Positions 1 to 10,950 of a stretch of DNA of 64,000 bases are shown here, piece after piece. This stretch comes from Sipunculus nudus (Eukaryota; Annelida; Sipuncula; Golfingiida; Sipunculidae): assembly GCA_026874595.1 (NCBI GenBank), contig CM049308.1, positions 12,418,001 to 12,482,000 on the forward strand, given 5' to 3'. The notes under the pieces were generated by a model. It searched no databases. It saw nothing but the letters and a program-made list of their open reading frames with translations, and was not told the origin of the DNA. Within the stretch, counting starts at the first letter, position 1, and every line of letters starts with the position of its first letter. A program made the translations under genes and the position numbers.

Positions 1-120
1 TGTGATTTGTCACAGTTTTACTTTTCTCACCTGAATGTATGCGTGTGGTGTCAGTTATGATTGCCAAACTCTTTTTTGATCAGTATGTTAACTGCTAATC
101 TAACAGTCGTACACAACAAA
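1..120. other. Unassigned AT-rich sequence
   Basis: No gene, splice-bounded exon or recognisable repeat boundary is visible. It precedes the GC-richer duplicated block that starts near position 121. Confidence 0.4.
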
Positions 121-172
121 CAATGTAACGAATGTATGCCCGGGCAGATGAATGCGGGCTTTCCCACGAGCC

Positions 173-352
173 CGGCTAATTAATCGAGGGTTATTATAAG
201 TCCCAGCTGGGCGATGAGCGTGTCACCTGCTCGACGGGCTGCGGTCGCCACGGGCTAGTGGTTATGATACGGCTAATTAATTAAGGGCAATTATCTAAGT
301 CCAAGCTTGGCGGTGAGCGTGTCATCTGCTCAATGGGCCGCGGTCGCCACGG
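173..352. repeat. Two diverged direct copies of an ~80-bp GC-richer unit
   Basis: Copies at about 173-253 and 270-352 share the order CGGCTAATTAAT, an AGGGTTATTAT/AGGGCAATTAT block, AAGTCC, GCGATGAGCGTGTCA or GCGGTGAGCGTGTCA, CTGCTC, GGGC and GCGGTCGCCACGGG. The block is clearly richer in GC than its surroundings. It has no long open frame and no tRNA-like fold that I can draw. It adjoins a pogo/Tigger-like end and may be the interior of the same element. Confidence 0.6.
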
Positions 353-529
353 GGGCTCATCTGAAGGTCGGGACCAAAAAAGGTGGTCGTTTGTCGTGAT
401 AGGGGGGTCGTCGTGTTTCCGAAGTTTTTATATGATAATTTATGAAAACGACACTGGGACTGAAAAAAATGGTCGTCTTAGCGGGGTGGTCGTGTTAGCG
501 GGGTGGTCGTCATGCGGGAGTTCACTGTA
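353..529. mobile_element. Remnant of a pogo/Tigger-like DNA transposon end
   Basis: GGTCGT recurs in TTAGCGGGGTGGTCGT twice in tandem, and the block ends at GGGAGTTCACTG followed by TA. Read on the minus strand, TACAGTGAACTCCCGC followed by ACGACCACC resembles the terminal inverted repeats of pogo/Tigger Tc1-mariner relatives, which duplicate TA on insertion. Only this end is convincing and no transposase remains. The 67-codon open frame through it (333-536) is a by-product. Confidence 0.5.
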
Positions 530-539
530 TATTTAGTCA

Positions 540-1190
540 ATGTCAATGAACGAAATGTTGTTAAAGAAATCTCCCTGCTAGTCTGCCTCATAATTCACAA
601 ATGTTGTTTTAATGTGTATTATTAAATTATTTTGTCAGTTTTGCCAATGGACAACTTGTTTTGTATAAAGGTGTATAGTTTTAAATATAATTTTATACGT
701 ATATATAAACATTAAAAGATCATCATGAGAAAAGGAGGAAACTCGTGCATTATAATTAAGGTGTTAACGTAATTAATATTTATTTCCATGGGAAGCTTTT
801 ATAATTAAAAAGGTTTAGAAATTAATCCCGTCTTTTATCATTACTTATGTGAAAACCGATTTGTGGGTTAAATGTTTAGAGATACACATTTGGATTAATT
901 ATATTGCATTTCCGTTTGTAGGATCTCTTGATCATTAAATTATCATTAATTTTAAATTTTGTTGTTGATGTAATGGGTTTCATAAATTTTATTCTGAATT
1001 CGCTATAATTGTGATTGTCCTATTTCGTAAATTGTTTATTCAGTTTATCTCGGATGTCTCGTTACAAGGTTAAAAAGGAGATAATGGCATGTTGCCTTGT
1101 TATTTTTGGATATACATTCACCTCATTTTATTTTATCAATGAGGCAAAATGTGGCACGTTCCTCATCCATTTTGCTTTGGATCATATACG
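540..1190. other. AT-rich intergenic sequence, no feature seen
   Basis: A+T-rich sequence with homopolymer-like stretches and scattered stops in all frames. I see no exon with coding-like composition and no repeat boundary. The short overlapping frames at 1015-1396 run into the foldback element that begins near 1205 and do not resemble known proteins. Confidence 0.5.
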
Positions 1191-1204
1191 ATCATGGTCT
1201 ACTT

Positions 1205-1786
1205 CATGGTCATTTACGCAAGTGGCAGATTGCCATCGCGAATAGTGGCCTTGGGACACCGGGTGGCCTCAGGCGACATGGTTGCCTTGGTACACCGTGT
1301 GGCCTCTGGCCAACAACCCGCTGTACCCTTCTCGATCTGTTTTCTTCCGCCAATATCGTAAATAGTTCCATGAATAACACCGAATTCAGACTATAATATT
1401 TTGTAAGTATACTTCTTTCATTCAAGAACACCATAGGTATGGTTCTGTATACTCTGGTCGCCTAAGGACACCAAAAGGATGATGCTGTATACTCTGGTGG
1501 CCTAAGGACACCACAGGTAGGATGCTTGTATATCAGGTGGCCTAGGGATACACTAGGTATGATGCTGTGTATCCACGTGGCCTACGGCCACCACAGGTAT
1601 AAAACCCTGTATGCCCCTGGTGGCCTGAGGAAACCACATGTAAAATGTTGTGTATCCTTGTGGCCTATTTGCGGAAGGAAACAGATCGAGAAGGGTGTAC
1701 CGCGGGCTTGTGGCCTGAGGCCCCCCGGTGTCCCAAGGCCACCATTCGCGATAGTAATCTGCCACCTGCGTCATTTACGGTCATGG
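1205..1786. mobile_element. Foldback-type element with ~120-140 bp inverted arms
   Basis: The left arm (about 1205-1350) and right arm (about 1670-1786) are inverted copies. Shared landmarks, read inward, are ATTTACGC/AATGACGC, GTGGCAGATT, ATCGCGAAT, GTGGCCTTGGGACACCGG, GGCCTC, CCCTTCTCGATCTGTTT and CTTCCGC. The loop carries a short AT-rich piece (1351-1427) and a minisatellite (1428-1660). No transposase is encoded, so the element would be non-autonomous. Long arms around a tandem-repeat core fit the foldback class of DNA transposons. No target duplication could be fixed. Confidence 0.7.
1428..1660 (+). repeat. ~55-bp minisatellite, four to five imperfect units
   Basis: Successive units contain GATGCTGTATACTCTGG, GTGGCCTA and AGGACACCA, with period about 52-60 bp. 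It lies wholly inside the loop of the foldback element, and its GTGGCC words also occur in the arms. The array may therefore have grown from arm sequence. Confidence 0.65.
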
Positions 1787-1835
1787 TTTGTAGCCAACTG
1801 AATAGCTTTACTTGCACCATTAATGTAAAATTAAC

Positions 1836-4800
1836 AAGGCCTACAGGCCTTATGCGAACCTGTGCAAAGAGCTATACATTAGGTATAATGCTTCCGTGCT
1901 GGACCGGTACTATTTTAAGTACATGTATATGTACAATGCAAGCACTGAACATTTTGAACCCGAGTCATTGCACCAATTACACAAACGTCACTGATAAAAT
2001 ACTGGCATAGGTGAACACAACACAAAAATGAGGCACCACCAGTCTTGTGTACGATAAAACCATTAAAGAGGTATGGACATAAACAATTTCAGGCTTCAAA
2101 CCACTCTTCGGCTATGTGCAAAGATGCATGAAACAACCAGACACAGGTATTCTAAAGCAACTACGTGTGCCGATATCAGAGCAGTACAGGTGAAGCGAGG
2201 CATGGATTGAGTGGTAAGGGAAAATATAGTGAGATCGATGACTCCCACCTTAACACGATTGTAGGTTGCACCACCTGAGGCCAATCCTGCATATCACTCA
2301 TGAAAAAAGGGCATTAATTTTATTTAAAAAAATGGAAAGGTAAGTGGCACCACCTGTCAGGTTTACGAGAAAACTGTCCAAGATGGATGAACATGCCAAA
2401 TTTCAAACCAATACCTCGACAAACTCCTGAGATATGAGCAATTTTTATCCAAAGCACATATACTAATAGACGCCACGGGAAAACGATTGTAGATGGCGCC
2501 ACAAGTCTTGAGTACAGGAGGGAGGATCTATGGATATGCACAATTGCAGGCTTATACTAAAAAATCACTCCTGAGAAAAGGGCATTAATTTATTCTATGA
2601 AAACCAGAAGCCAGGTGGCGCCACCCATCTGGTTTACGGGACAATTTTCCAAAATGGATGAACATGCTAAAATTCATAACAATACCTTGATCCACCTCTG
2701 AGACATGAGCAATTTTAACCCTTAGCACGTGTAGGGATGGACGCCACGTTAAAACTATTGCAGATTGCGCCAGCAGTTTGAACACAACACGGAGGAGTCC
2801 AAGGTCTATGGATATGCATAATTTCAGGCCAATACTGCGAATCCCTCCTGTGAGGGCATAAATTTATTCATCGAAAACGGAAAGGTAAGTGGCGCCACAT
2901 GTCTGCTTTACGAGAAAACTTTCCAAGATGGATGAACATGCCAAATTTCAGAAAAATACCTTGACCCATTCCTAAGATAAGAGCAATTTCATCCAAAACA
3001 CATGTACGGATAGACGCAACAGGAAAACGTTTGCAGATGACGCCACAGTCTTAAGTACATGATGGATGAGTCCAAGACGTATGGATATGCACAATTTCAG
3101 GCCAAAACTGCGAATAAATCTTAAGAAAAGGGCATTTACTTATTTTACAAAAACAAAAGTAGGTGGCACCATCTGTCTGGTTCACGAGAAAACCTTCCAA
3201 GATGGATGATCATGCCAAAATTCAGAAATTCTTAATTTCATGGTCCCTACTTAAAATTACTTTGAATCAAACAGAATTGCATTTACATTTTTAAAATAAT
3301 ACAATTAACTTACCATGAAAACACAACACCAAGTTTATATAGTAGTCAGACTGCAGCACATATGCCTCTTCCAGCCCTGGCACTGAGCCAAAGCTATGTA
3401 TAGAGCTGTTATAATGTTGCCCACTGGTAAAACATCCAGGCATTGGCAAATCTTGGCAATGTGCCAATGGTAAACCAAGTTCTGCTATCTGTACATAAAA
3501 GTGGTCCCTACTTGAAATAACTTTGAAAAAATGTTACTGATACAAAATCTTTTCAGTTGACTTTTTATAAAAAAAAGGATTTAGGAATATATGAAAAATT
3601 ATTGCAGATACATCTAACTGATGGCAAATTAATGCATTAAGTTGAGTATGGACACCAATTATTTATAATCCATGTACAGCCGCAGCCACAGACAGCTGAA
3701 TATTCATGGTTGTTAAAATTGCCAGGTATGATGACTAATTTAAATCTAAATCTAAATGTTTTAAAAGATTAAAAAAATTCTTGTCAGTATTAACCATAGA
3801 TAACCCGAAATCTTATTGAAATGTCTAGTGGTATTATGTGATAGATGCTGATAAACTGGCGCCAGGCTAGAATTAACTGCTTCACACAGCTAACATATAT
3901 GGTAAAATGACTAAATTAAATCTCCATTATTCAGCCAAAAATCATTCATGTGGAACCATTAAAGACAATTACTATATGAATTATTCTGGGGACTATTCTG
4001 GTAAAATATAAAATAAATTGGCTTCAGTGGCATCAGTCGTAAAACGTTTGCAGGTTTATAATTCATATAGGAAGATACAGCACACTGGCTGAGTTCAGCT
4101 TAATGTAACTCAGACAAAACTCACTGAACCAAAACCATTTGAACAAACTTGAATTATCAACATCTGAGGATAATTAACGTGTGAGATTTAAGAATTTGGC
4201 TTAGTGATTTTTTATGAGAAAATCTTTGTAGCCACTGAGCTAAAATGGGCTGTTATGGCATATATGACTAAATTCAGCTTTTCATAACTCAGCCAAAAAT
4301 TACTGAAAACACTACCCTAGAATCATTTTTGTGCGATATAAATGAATTTGGCCATATGGTTTCAGAGAAGAAGATTTTTGTAGCCCTTAGTATGATACAG
4401 GCACTGATGACCCCCGTGCAAAAAAGGCCGATGCAGGTGGCGCCACCAATACCTCAATTTAATTATGGCTCATGTGACCAAAATGGGCATAACATTTGGT
4501 GTTGATAGATCCAGCCGTTTCCAAAAAAATAAATTTTAGTATGCTTTTTTTAGACAGATGACTAAGTTCAACTTCCTGTAACTCTACCAAAAACCATTGA
4601 ACTGGAACCATTCGAATAAACGTGAGAGAGATTGTTTCTGGGATTATTTCTGTGAAATATTGACAATTTGGCTGGACGGTTTCGCAGAAGAAGATATTTT
4701 AAACAACATTCCTATAAAATCGAAGTTAATGCATATATACAAAAAAAGCCAAATTCGATAAAGTTTGACATTTAACTGGTTCATACATGCAATTTGGAGC

Positions 4801-4895
4801 TGCAAGCTCTGACGGTTTCTGAGATAGCATGGAATAACGTACAGCGGACGGACGACGCTGCGCCATCGCTTTTTAGCTCACAAGTTCGCTAATAA
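1836..4895 (-). mobile_element. Family I repeat, copy I1, minus strand (~3.06 kb)
   Basis: Read on the minus strand it starts near 4895 with AACTTGTGAGCTAAAAAGC and a GTCGTCCGTCCGCTGTACG tract. It then runs through blocks also found at about 31715-35029 and 40615-45139 (for example AGTCATATGCCATAACAGCCC) and ends at 1836 in the hairpin AGGCCTGTAGGCCT followed by TTGTT. The structure (CCGTCCGT near one end, tandem core, terminal hairpin) fits Helentron-associated non-autonomous elements. No protein is encoded. Its 3' half (2030-3220) is tandemly repeated. Confidence 0.6.
2030..3220 (-). repeat. ~272-bp tandem units inside I1
   Basis: The landmark GGGCATTAATTT or its variants recurs near 2309, 2580, 2854 and 3129, about 271-275 bp apart. 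Each unit contains a GGTGGCGCCACC-like palindrome, a GATGGATGAACATGCCAAA block and an ACAATTTCAGGCC block. Read on the minus strand these are the module that also forms the cores of families A, B and C. Confidence 0.65.
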
Positions 4896-4940
4896 CAAGT
4901 TTCTTATGTTGCATGAAAGCATTGAAGCTGTAGATCGCTT

Positions 4941-4969
4941 ATTTTATTATTATTATTATTATTATTTAC
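4941..4969. repeat. (TTA)n microsatellite
   Basis: About nine uninterrupted TTA/ATT triplets between unremarkable AT-rich sequence. It lies just outside the inferred 5' end of I1. Confidence 0.85.
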
Positions 4970-5370
4970 ATTCAGACACATATAGCTCAGATCCTTACCC
5001 GAGTATCATCCCCAGTGAGTCACTTGTGTACCCAAAATCAATAGGCCTACATTTATATATGCATCGCTATTAAATTCACATTGCTCTATAGTCGGTAAAT
5101 GGAATACATGTACACACACACCAACAAATAGCCTATAGGCTATATACCCTCCGTAGTATCACCAAACTAATCGGCGGATTTCATACTTTACACAGGTACA
5201 TTTCCCCAGATGTTTTGGATCGAATTGTAGTCGAATTATAGTCTTTACAATCACAAGTGAAGGTTTATAATCAAGACAATGTTTCTAAGTTTGCTTTCAT
5301 TGTATAGGCCTATGTAAATTGTTCAGTATTTTTTGCTCACCAAACCCCTTCATTAAAATAGCCTAGGCCT
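4970..5370. other. AT-rich intergenic sequence
   Basis: No gene seen. It contains the first three TAGGCCTA octamers of the cluster (5042, 5305, 5364) and a nearby palindromic AGCCTATAGGCT. Confidence 0.4.
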
Positions 5371-5500
5371 ACTGTGTATTAGTCCATACATGGACCTTAA
5401 TGTCCTATGATACTTCTGCATGATGGACGGACATTACGTAATGTCCATCCATGCAGCAGAAGTATCATAGAGGTCCATGCATGTGTGGACTAACTGTGTA
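5371..5500. mobile_element. hAT-like palindromic MITE with 8-bp target duplication
   Basis: The ~114-bp interior is a near-perfect palindrome. The left outer end is TTAGTCCATACATGGACC, the right end is GGTCCATGCATGTGTGGACTA, and the centre is GGACATTACGTAATGTCC. ACTGTGTA stands directly before it (5371-5378) and directly after it (5493-5500). An 8-bp target duplication is the hAT superfamily signature. The whole single strand could fold into one hairpin. There is no coding capacity. Confidence 0.75.
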
Positions 5501-7348
5501 TATGATAGAGGGTGCAACTAAGCTTGAAATATATTTGTTAATATTAAACTCGGAGGAACTAGCAGACCATTTTTTGTTATTTTACAGATTTAATTAAATC
5601 GAATAAATGAAAAGGATAAGAATTTTCATGACAAGTGGCAAGCAGGACCGAAGGGCAACACATTTATAAGACGGATGCATACATGCACTTTTGGTCCCCT
5701 AAAAATTTAAGTTTCGATGTGTCAGTCTTTTTTGGGCAGAAGTCCAGGCATATATATGTTAAAGGCATGCAGGTTCAATAATCGAGCAGTAAAGCACCAT
5801 GCACTTGCTTGAGGATAAGTAACAAATAAAATCTTTATAAATATCTCGCATAAAACTTGAGGTCCTTGAAATTTAGTTTGCTATTTATTCATTGATATAC
5901 ATTTGACCGGGTATTCCGAGTCGTGTGAAATCGCTTCATGAAATCCAATCATTGGAAGATCCAAATTTATGTTTATAAATGCATATGAGATATCCAAATC
6001 ATTAATTTGTGTGATGATTGTATTCCCTCGTCGGTAAAAATAATAAAATCAATGAAAACACTTTTTCTTTTATGAACAAAATATAATATCACAATGGATT
6101 CAAAGGCAAAAATTACATTATTCTATTGAATATTTTAAAATTATGCGGACGAGTCCCATTCATTTTATAAAACAAGGGCATATGTCGTATTATAGGCCTT
6201 TATTACTTAGGCCTAAGTTAAGAGGCAACAGCGTGGGCTTGTTCTCATCATAGTTTTTATTAGCCTCGGGAGACTGGAATTAATATCGAGAATAATGTCT
6301 AGTATGCCTAAAGGAGCTCAAAACTTGCTACTTTTAATATATAGGTGAAGCAGGTCAATTTTCCGACTGCATCTTTACATCTAGCCTATATACGCGAACA
6401 TGGAAACACCCCTAAACAGGAGAATTATTGATCACTATTTGTGCTATATACGCTGTCAGTGCTAGGATTGCAACATGTTATGGTCTCGTGCATTCCTCAT
6501 GGTTGTTTAACGTTAATGAAGATTGCAGTCCTCCAGGAATCTTCATTAGGCCTATCTGTCTATAGTCTCAGCACAAATACTGAATAGGATTATGATGAAT
6601 GATAGATTTTCCATTCAAAGTAAAATAAATCACGTAAACGACACATTGCACTTATAAATTTACCAGTTTTCTTTTGTGATTATATCAAATACACAAGCCC
6701 ACTCTGGCATTGCAATTATCTGTTTTCAGATATAAACATGACAACTTTCCGTTTAGTTTATGCATGTGTGCACCTACCTGTATGCATGTGCTATAACTAG
6801 GCCTATATATAGTAAGCAGTAAGTATAAAGTGTTTCTTACTATGCCATTTTAATTTTCAGAACTATAATAGATTGACATATTGCAGAAAATATTTAACAA
6901 ATTATTTTTTAGAAAACCATTTGTTTAACTTTAAAATTAACGATTTAAAGTGAAGATCCAGTCTCTCCATATAAAAAAAATATACAGTAGGCCAAAAAAA
7001 TAATAGAATGAACGTGGTTCTCAGGCAGCGCGCGTCAATTTCAACCCCCCCCCCCCCCCGCATCAAAACTTTTTATTTTGATTTTCAATAGAAACTAAAA
7101 ATTTTGAGCTCCAGCCGTTCGGAAATTTCTTTCAAGTAGATAAAATAATACAATTTTGATATTATTTCCTTTTTAATGTATATATATCTGTTTAGCAAAA
7201 ATATTCTGTATTATTATGCTTTTCCCTAATCATATGACATTTATATCGAAACATACAAAAAAGATAAAAAGAAAGAATCGCCCGCCCGCACCGATTTCCG
7301 AAAAAAGTGCCCGAGAATCAAACCTTTTTCCCCCCCATAAACCATTTA
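5501..7348. other. Intergenic AT-rich sequence with a poly-C tract
   Basis: No coding exon was recognised. A 15-base C run lies at 7045-7059, and several TAGGCCTA sites fall here. Stops are frequent in all six frames. Confidence 0.45.
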
Positions 7349-7516
7349 TAGTGAAACCTCGTTATTACGACCACCAAAGAGGCCTCGATAAATTGGTAGC
7401 ATTTTCGAAGTGGTCGTCTAAGCGAGGTATGATATGTACAGAACGTAGGAGAATTGGTACCGTGAATACGTGGTATCTATTTTGAGATGGTCCTTAAACG
7501 AGGTTTTATACTCTGT
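7349..7516. mobile_element. Short pogo/Tigger-like MITE with imperfect inverted ends
   Basis: The left end is TAGTGAAACCTCGTTATTAC followed by GACCACC. The right end on the minus strand reads AGTATAAAACCTCGTTTAAG followed by GACCATC. Internal copies of GTGGTCGTCTAAGCGAGG repeat the same word, as in the element near 353-529. The type of end suggests a Tc1-mariner/pogo relative. The open frame at 7216-7485 crosses the element boundary and is not considered a gene. Confidence 0.55.
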
Positions 7517-8560
7517 GTTGGCCGTGCTGTTTAGAGTCTGCATGTTGCTGGTCGCAGCATCTGTAAAATAAAAATGAATAGTTTCCAAAAATGCTTTCCT
7601 GCTCAAAAGATAATACAAGCATAACTATCATCATTCATAAATAAATTAAATATATGAATCATGGATAAGTTAGGCCTAACTGCGTACATATTATCTACAA
7701 ACACAAAAAATAGTCAATTTTCCATACTAGTATTTAGTACTATAATATATAGTAGTAATCCGTAGGCCTACCTCTTAGAGTTATTTTAAGAATCGAGACA
7801 AGAACATAAATTTAGGATTATTAACGATGCCGTGGTAGGTCATTGCGCTTCCATAGATGAAGCGGATCAAAGTTGAAGCGTAAAATAACCTACTGCTGTA
7901 GTACCGGTAAAGAGGACATGGTTCTCGATCATATGAGAAATTTAAAAAATCCAGAGGCGAATCTTTCGAACAACTATTTTTTTGTGTGTGGCCTTAAAGA
8001 ATAGTTTGAACTGATGCGAAGAACAGGCATTAGTATCAAAATGTTACAACTTCAAGGTTACAGGTGAACAAGAAATGTTCCAAAAATATGGGGGTATGAT
8101 TGGAAAATGGCGTCATGTCACTGGTGAAAGTCAGTGTATTTTAGTTGACACGCCGTACCAGTTGACTTCTGAGCTCTGTCCTTGTTTGTCTTGCCTCCCA
8201 TATAAAGCGTAGTATATAATTTTATAAAATGGGATGTCTTTTAAAACTAAAAAAACATCATAGCAATATATGAGAAATGAGAAAACCTTGGATTCGTTGG
8301 CAGCATTTACGGACAGTTAGGCCTAAGTTACCATATCATGTGTAAACGCACGTGCATTTGAAATTTGCATTTCCGTTTGAAATATTGCCTTTCAATTACG
8401 GACTAATCCGTATTTCATCATACTTTTTGCAATTAGTTTAGTGTGGGCAAATGTGATTAGACATTTATAGATGGTTTATGTTTGACTAAAATTGCTAAAT
8501 TATACGCGCGTTGTATCTCATACATTTTTACCGCGGAAGAAACCAGCGTCTACTATGCGT
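7517..8560. other. Upstream region of the secreted cysteine-rich gene
   Basis: No exon seen. Composition shifts from AT-rich to GC-richer approaching 8500-8640, as expected of a proximal promoter. GCGCG and CCGCGG words occur at 8504-8535. Confidence 0.4.
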
Positions 8561-8567
8561 CTCCGCG

Positions 8568-8603
8568 TATAAATACATGACGCAAGCGCGGGCGATCCAA
8601 ATC
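8568..8603 (+). promoter_or_regulatory. Core promoter: TATA box plus initiator
   Basis: TATAAATA lies at 8568-8575. CCAAATC at 8597-8603 matches the initiator consensus YYANWYY at all seven positions. Its A (8599) is 31 bases downstream of the first T of the TATA box, the standard TATA-to-start spacing. The flanks are GC-richer than the surroundings. A splice donor follows 69 bases later. The promoter function is inferred from spacing and consensus, without transcript data. Confidence 0.65.
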
Positions 8604-8667
8604 AGGTCCCATTCTCCGCCTTTGTGAAGATCGTCTGGACATCCCCTCTCCACTGAAGAGACAGAAA
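8599..8667 (+). other. Non-coding exon 1 (5' UTR) of the cysteine-rich secreted protein gene
   Basis: It begins at the initiator A and ends in ACAGAAA before GTAAGAAAT, a good donor. There is no ATG inside, and the first ATG downstream after splicing is the one opening the signal peptide in exon 2. The length (69 nt) is typical of a leading untranslated exon. The exact start is inferred from the initiator. Confidence 0.6.
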
Positions 8668-10601
8668 GTAAGAAATACTTATCTACTCCCTTGATATGTT
8701 TAAACTATCATTTATTGGTTCTCGTATGAAAGAGGAATGGATGCAAAACTAAAAGATTACTGTTTAATACCACTCACTGATGGCAGTGATGCTAATTTCT
8801 GTCAACGGATCACTTTAGACGTAAGTCCGTAGTCTCTGTACGTACTGCATGCAGTCTGTATATATCATTCGGTCAACTGTCGTGTATTTTTTCTTCTGGG
8901 GTATTGTCTGTGACGATGTCAGTGACATATCAAGTTCAGCGTCATGCATTATATGAAACGATTATACTAAATTGTAGTCATGGGCCTGAAAAACTTGTCA
9001 AAGTTTGAAGCTGCAGGTAAAAATCAGCTTGTACAGGGACCTACTTCTAACTCGAGGTTCATGCTGCTTTGACCTCATCAGTGTAGGCTGTATTGTACCA
9101 CTGGCACTGTGTACTACTGTAGTTTACCTGTTAACTGACTGTAAACAAATTGCACAAGGCCAGCTCCCCCTCAAATAAAATAAATTTTGCTACGTTAATT
9201 GGCTACATTTGTGGTATGTATTACTATTACTGAAAAAAGGAAAAGAAAATCTATTACTTGATCAAAAGTTACTGTATTTCATAGTTACATTCATAGTGAC
9301 ATAGACTTGTAGTGACAACAAAGAAGCAATTATACCAGTCTTCTGTGTTCTCCAAAATCATGTCTTAAAGTCCTTATTTTTGTAATTTTTATGGTATTTT
9401 CCTCAGCCATTTAGGTTGAACTTAAGTCTTTAATATTTGGCAGTACAGTAGCTCATAAGGTGCACCGGCCTGTGTGCTTAAAAGTAGTTTAAAAATTCTG
9501 ATAAGAAAAGCCTAAACATGATATTTTGACGGAAGTTGATCAAGCAGATTGATACATGTTCAGTCAACCTGATAATGTGTCCAACCATGCCCACACCCTT
9601 CAGATTTGTGACCCCTGACCACATGACCATTTCATTTACCATGTTGATTTCATGGTCTACCTTGCTCTGCTTGGCTTTGAGTGACAGTCACAGAGTGCAG
9701 AGTACATTGTTTTCAGTTATAGTGGTCAGATAGTGTGTCACTGTGTGAGAATATAACCCCCCAGCATACTAACACTGTAACAGTCCCAAGGGGGCAATTA
9801 ATGACTAACTGAACCACAACACTCCTGTCTTGTGGAGTGGAAGGATGTGTGATAGGGATATGAAAAGAGTTTTTACAACTTTCTCTACTTTTAAAATTAT
9901 CATTTTAAATGTGCTTAATCAGATCATAGAGTTCTCATGTTGATGTCACAAAATAGCAATAAGAATTGTTCCAGTGCACACTTTATTGCTGTGAAGTGGG
10001 TAATTAGCAGTTAGAATTGATGAGTACAGGCTGTCACAGCCTTGGCCCCAGGTGGTCACTCCAGCACTGTATGGACGGCACTGGCTTGGGTTCTGGGGAT
10101 CATCCGATTCTCAAAAGGGCAGTTTTGAAGGGAATATTTTTGCTTAATATTCATGTCATAATTTTAATGAAGAAGAAACGTAAACTTATTTTTATTCACC
10201 TCTACTAAACTAGCATAATTATGAAGTTGTAATTTTACATAGTATGATTAATTTTAAACTGGTTACTGGTTGTGTTGCTAAGGCTGTAGCATGTACTGCA
10301 TCAGTATGACTGATGAGACTGTGTCACTCTGAGATTGTACCAAGCTCCAAGTGCCTGCATGAAAGAACTTCTTGCACCTGCCAACTTTATACCTGAATTG
10401 GACTATAGTGATAGCAGCTTGGTTTGATCACTTTCCTTATTATTATTAGAGTGGTAGTCTCTAAAATGCTAGGTCAGCAAATCTTTCTGGTGTCCTGGTT
10501 ATATATCAGATGGGGATGGGGGGGGGGGGGGGATGGTCTTCAGAATATGCATATAATATTTTGTCTATACTGTAACAGCCTTCTCTTTATGTTTCAAGCA
10601 G
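8668..10601 (+). other. Intron 1 (5' UTR intron), 1934 bp
   Basis: It starts GTAAGA and ends in a pyrimidine-rich stretch, CTTCTCTTTATGTTTCAAGCAG. It holds a 15-base G run at 10518-10532 and otherwise AT-rich sequence without recognised repeats. The short open frames at 9536, 10017 and 10424 have no recognisable features. Confidence 0.55.
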
Positions 10602-10611
10602 GGCAAGGATA

Positions 10612-10672
10612 ATGAGGACCTCTACTGGAGGAGTTGTTTTGTTGCTGGTTTTAGGTGCAGCACTACGTCCAG
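10612..10672 (+). CDS. Coding exon 1 (gene exon 2): signal peptide of a secreted cysteine-rich protein
   Basis: The exon begins at 10602 after AAGCAG and has ATG at 10612 (context AGGATAATGA). It encodes 20 complete codons and ends in phase 1 at CCAG before GTAATC. The translation has a short polar start with one arginine (MRTSTGG), a hydrophobic core (VVLLLVLGAAL) and then RPG, a classic secretory signal peptide. It joins in frame to 19144. It is the only ATG after the 5' UTR exon, so the start is well supported. The protein would enter the secretory pathway. Cleavage probably falls near residues 17-22, which is an inference. Confidence 0.75.
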
Positions 10673-10950
10673 GTAATCAACTTGATTTTGCATCTTTATT
10701 TTCAGTTCAAAAGATTTTAGTAACTTAAAGCAAACTCTCTCTGTATTATTACAGTATATAAATGTTGAAAGTTTGTGGGAGGTTCAACAAACAAAAGCTG
10801 ATTAAGTTATTACCTCCTATGTTATTGTAAATGTCATGAGTGTCAAAATTTATCAGAAATCCAGAATAATGACTAACAGGAAAGGGTTAAAGTTACATAA
10901 ACTTTAGCAAATATGTAATATGTAGTGTCTCTCGCTATCTATAATTTGAA

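Larger units (their letters stand above)
5042..8325. repeat. Cluster of nine TAGGCCTA palindromes
   Basis: TAGGCCTA occurs at 5042, 5305, 5364, 6208, 6547, 6798, 7671, 7763 and 8318. In sequence this A+T-rich, well under one is expected in 3.3 kb. The sites are not embedded in an obvious longer repeat and stop shortly before the promoter at 8568. Function is unknown; this is a compositional observation. Confidence 0.7.

Noticed and set aside
121-352. tRNA-derived SINE or tRNA gene in the GC-richer start of the window
   Set aside because: No A-box/B-box pair at proper spacing and no cloverleaf could be drawn.
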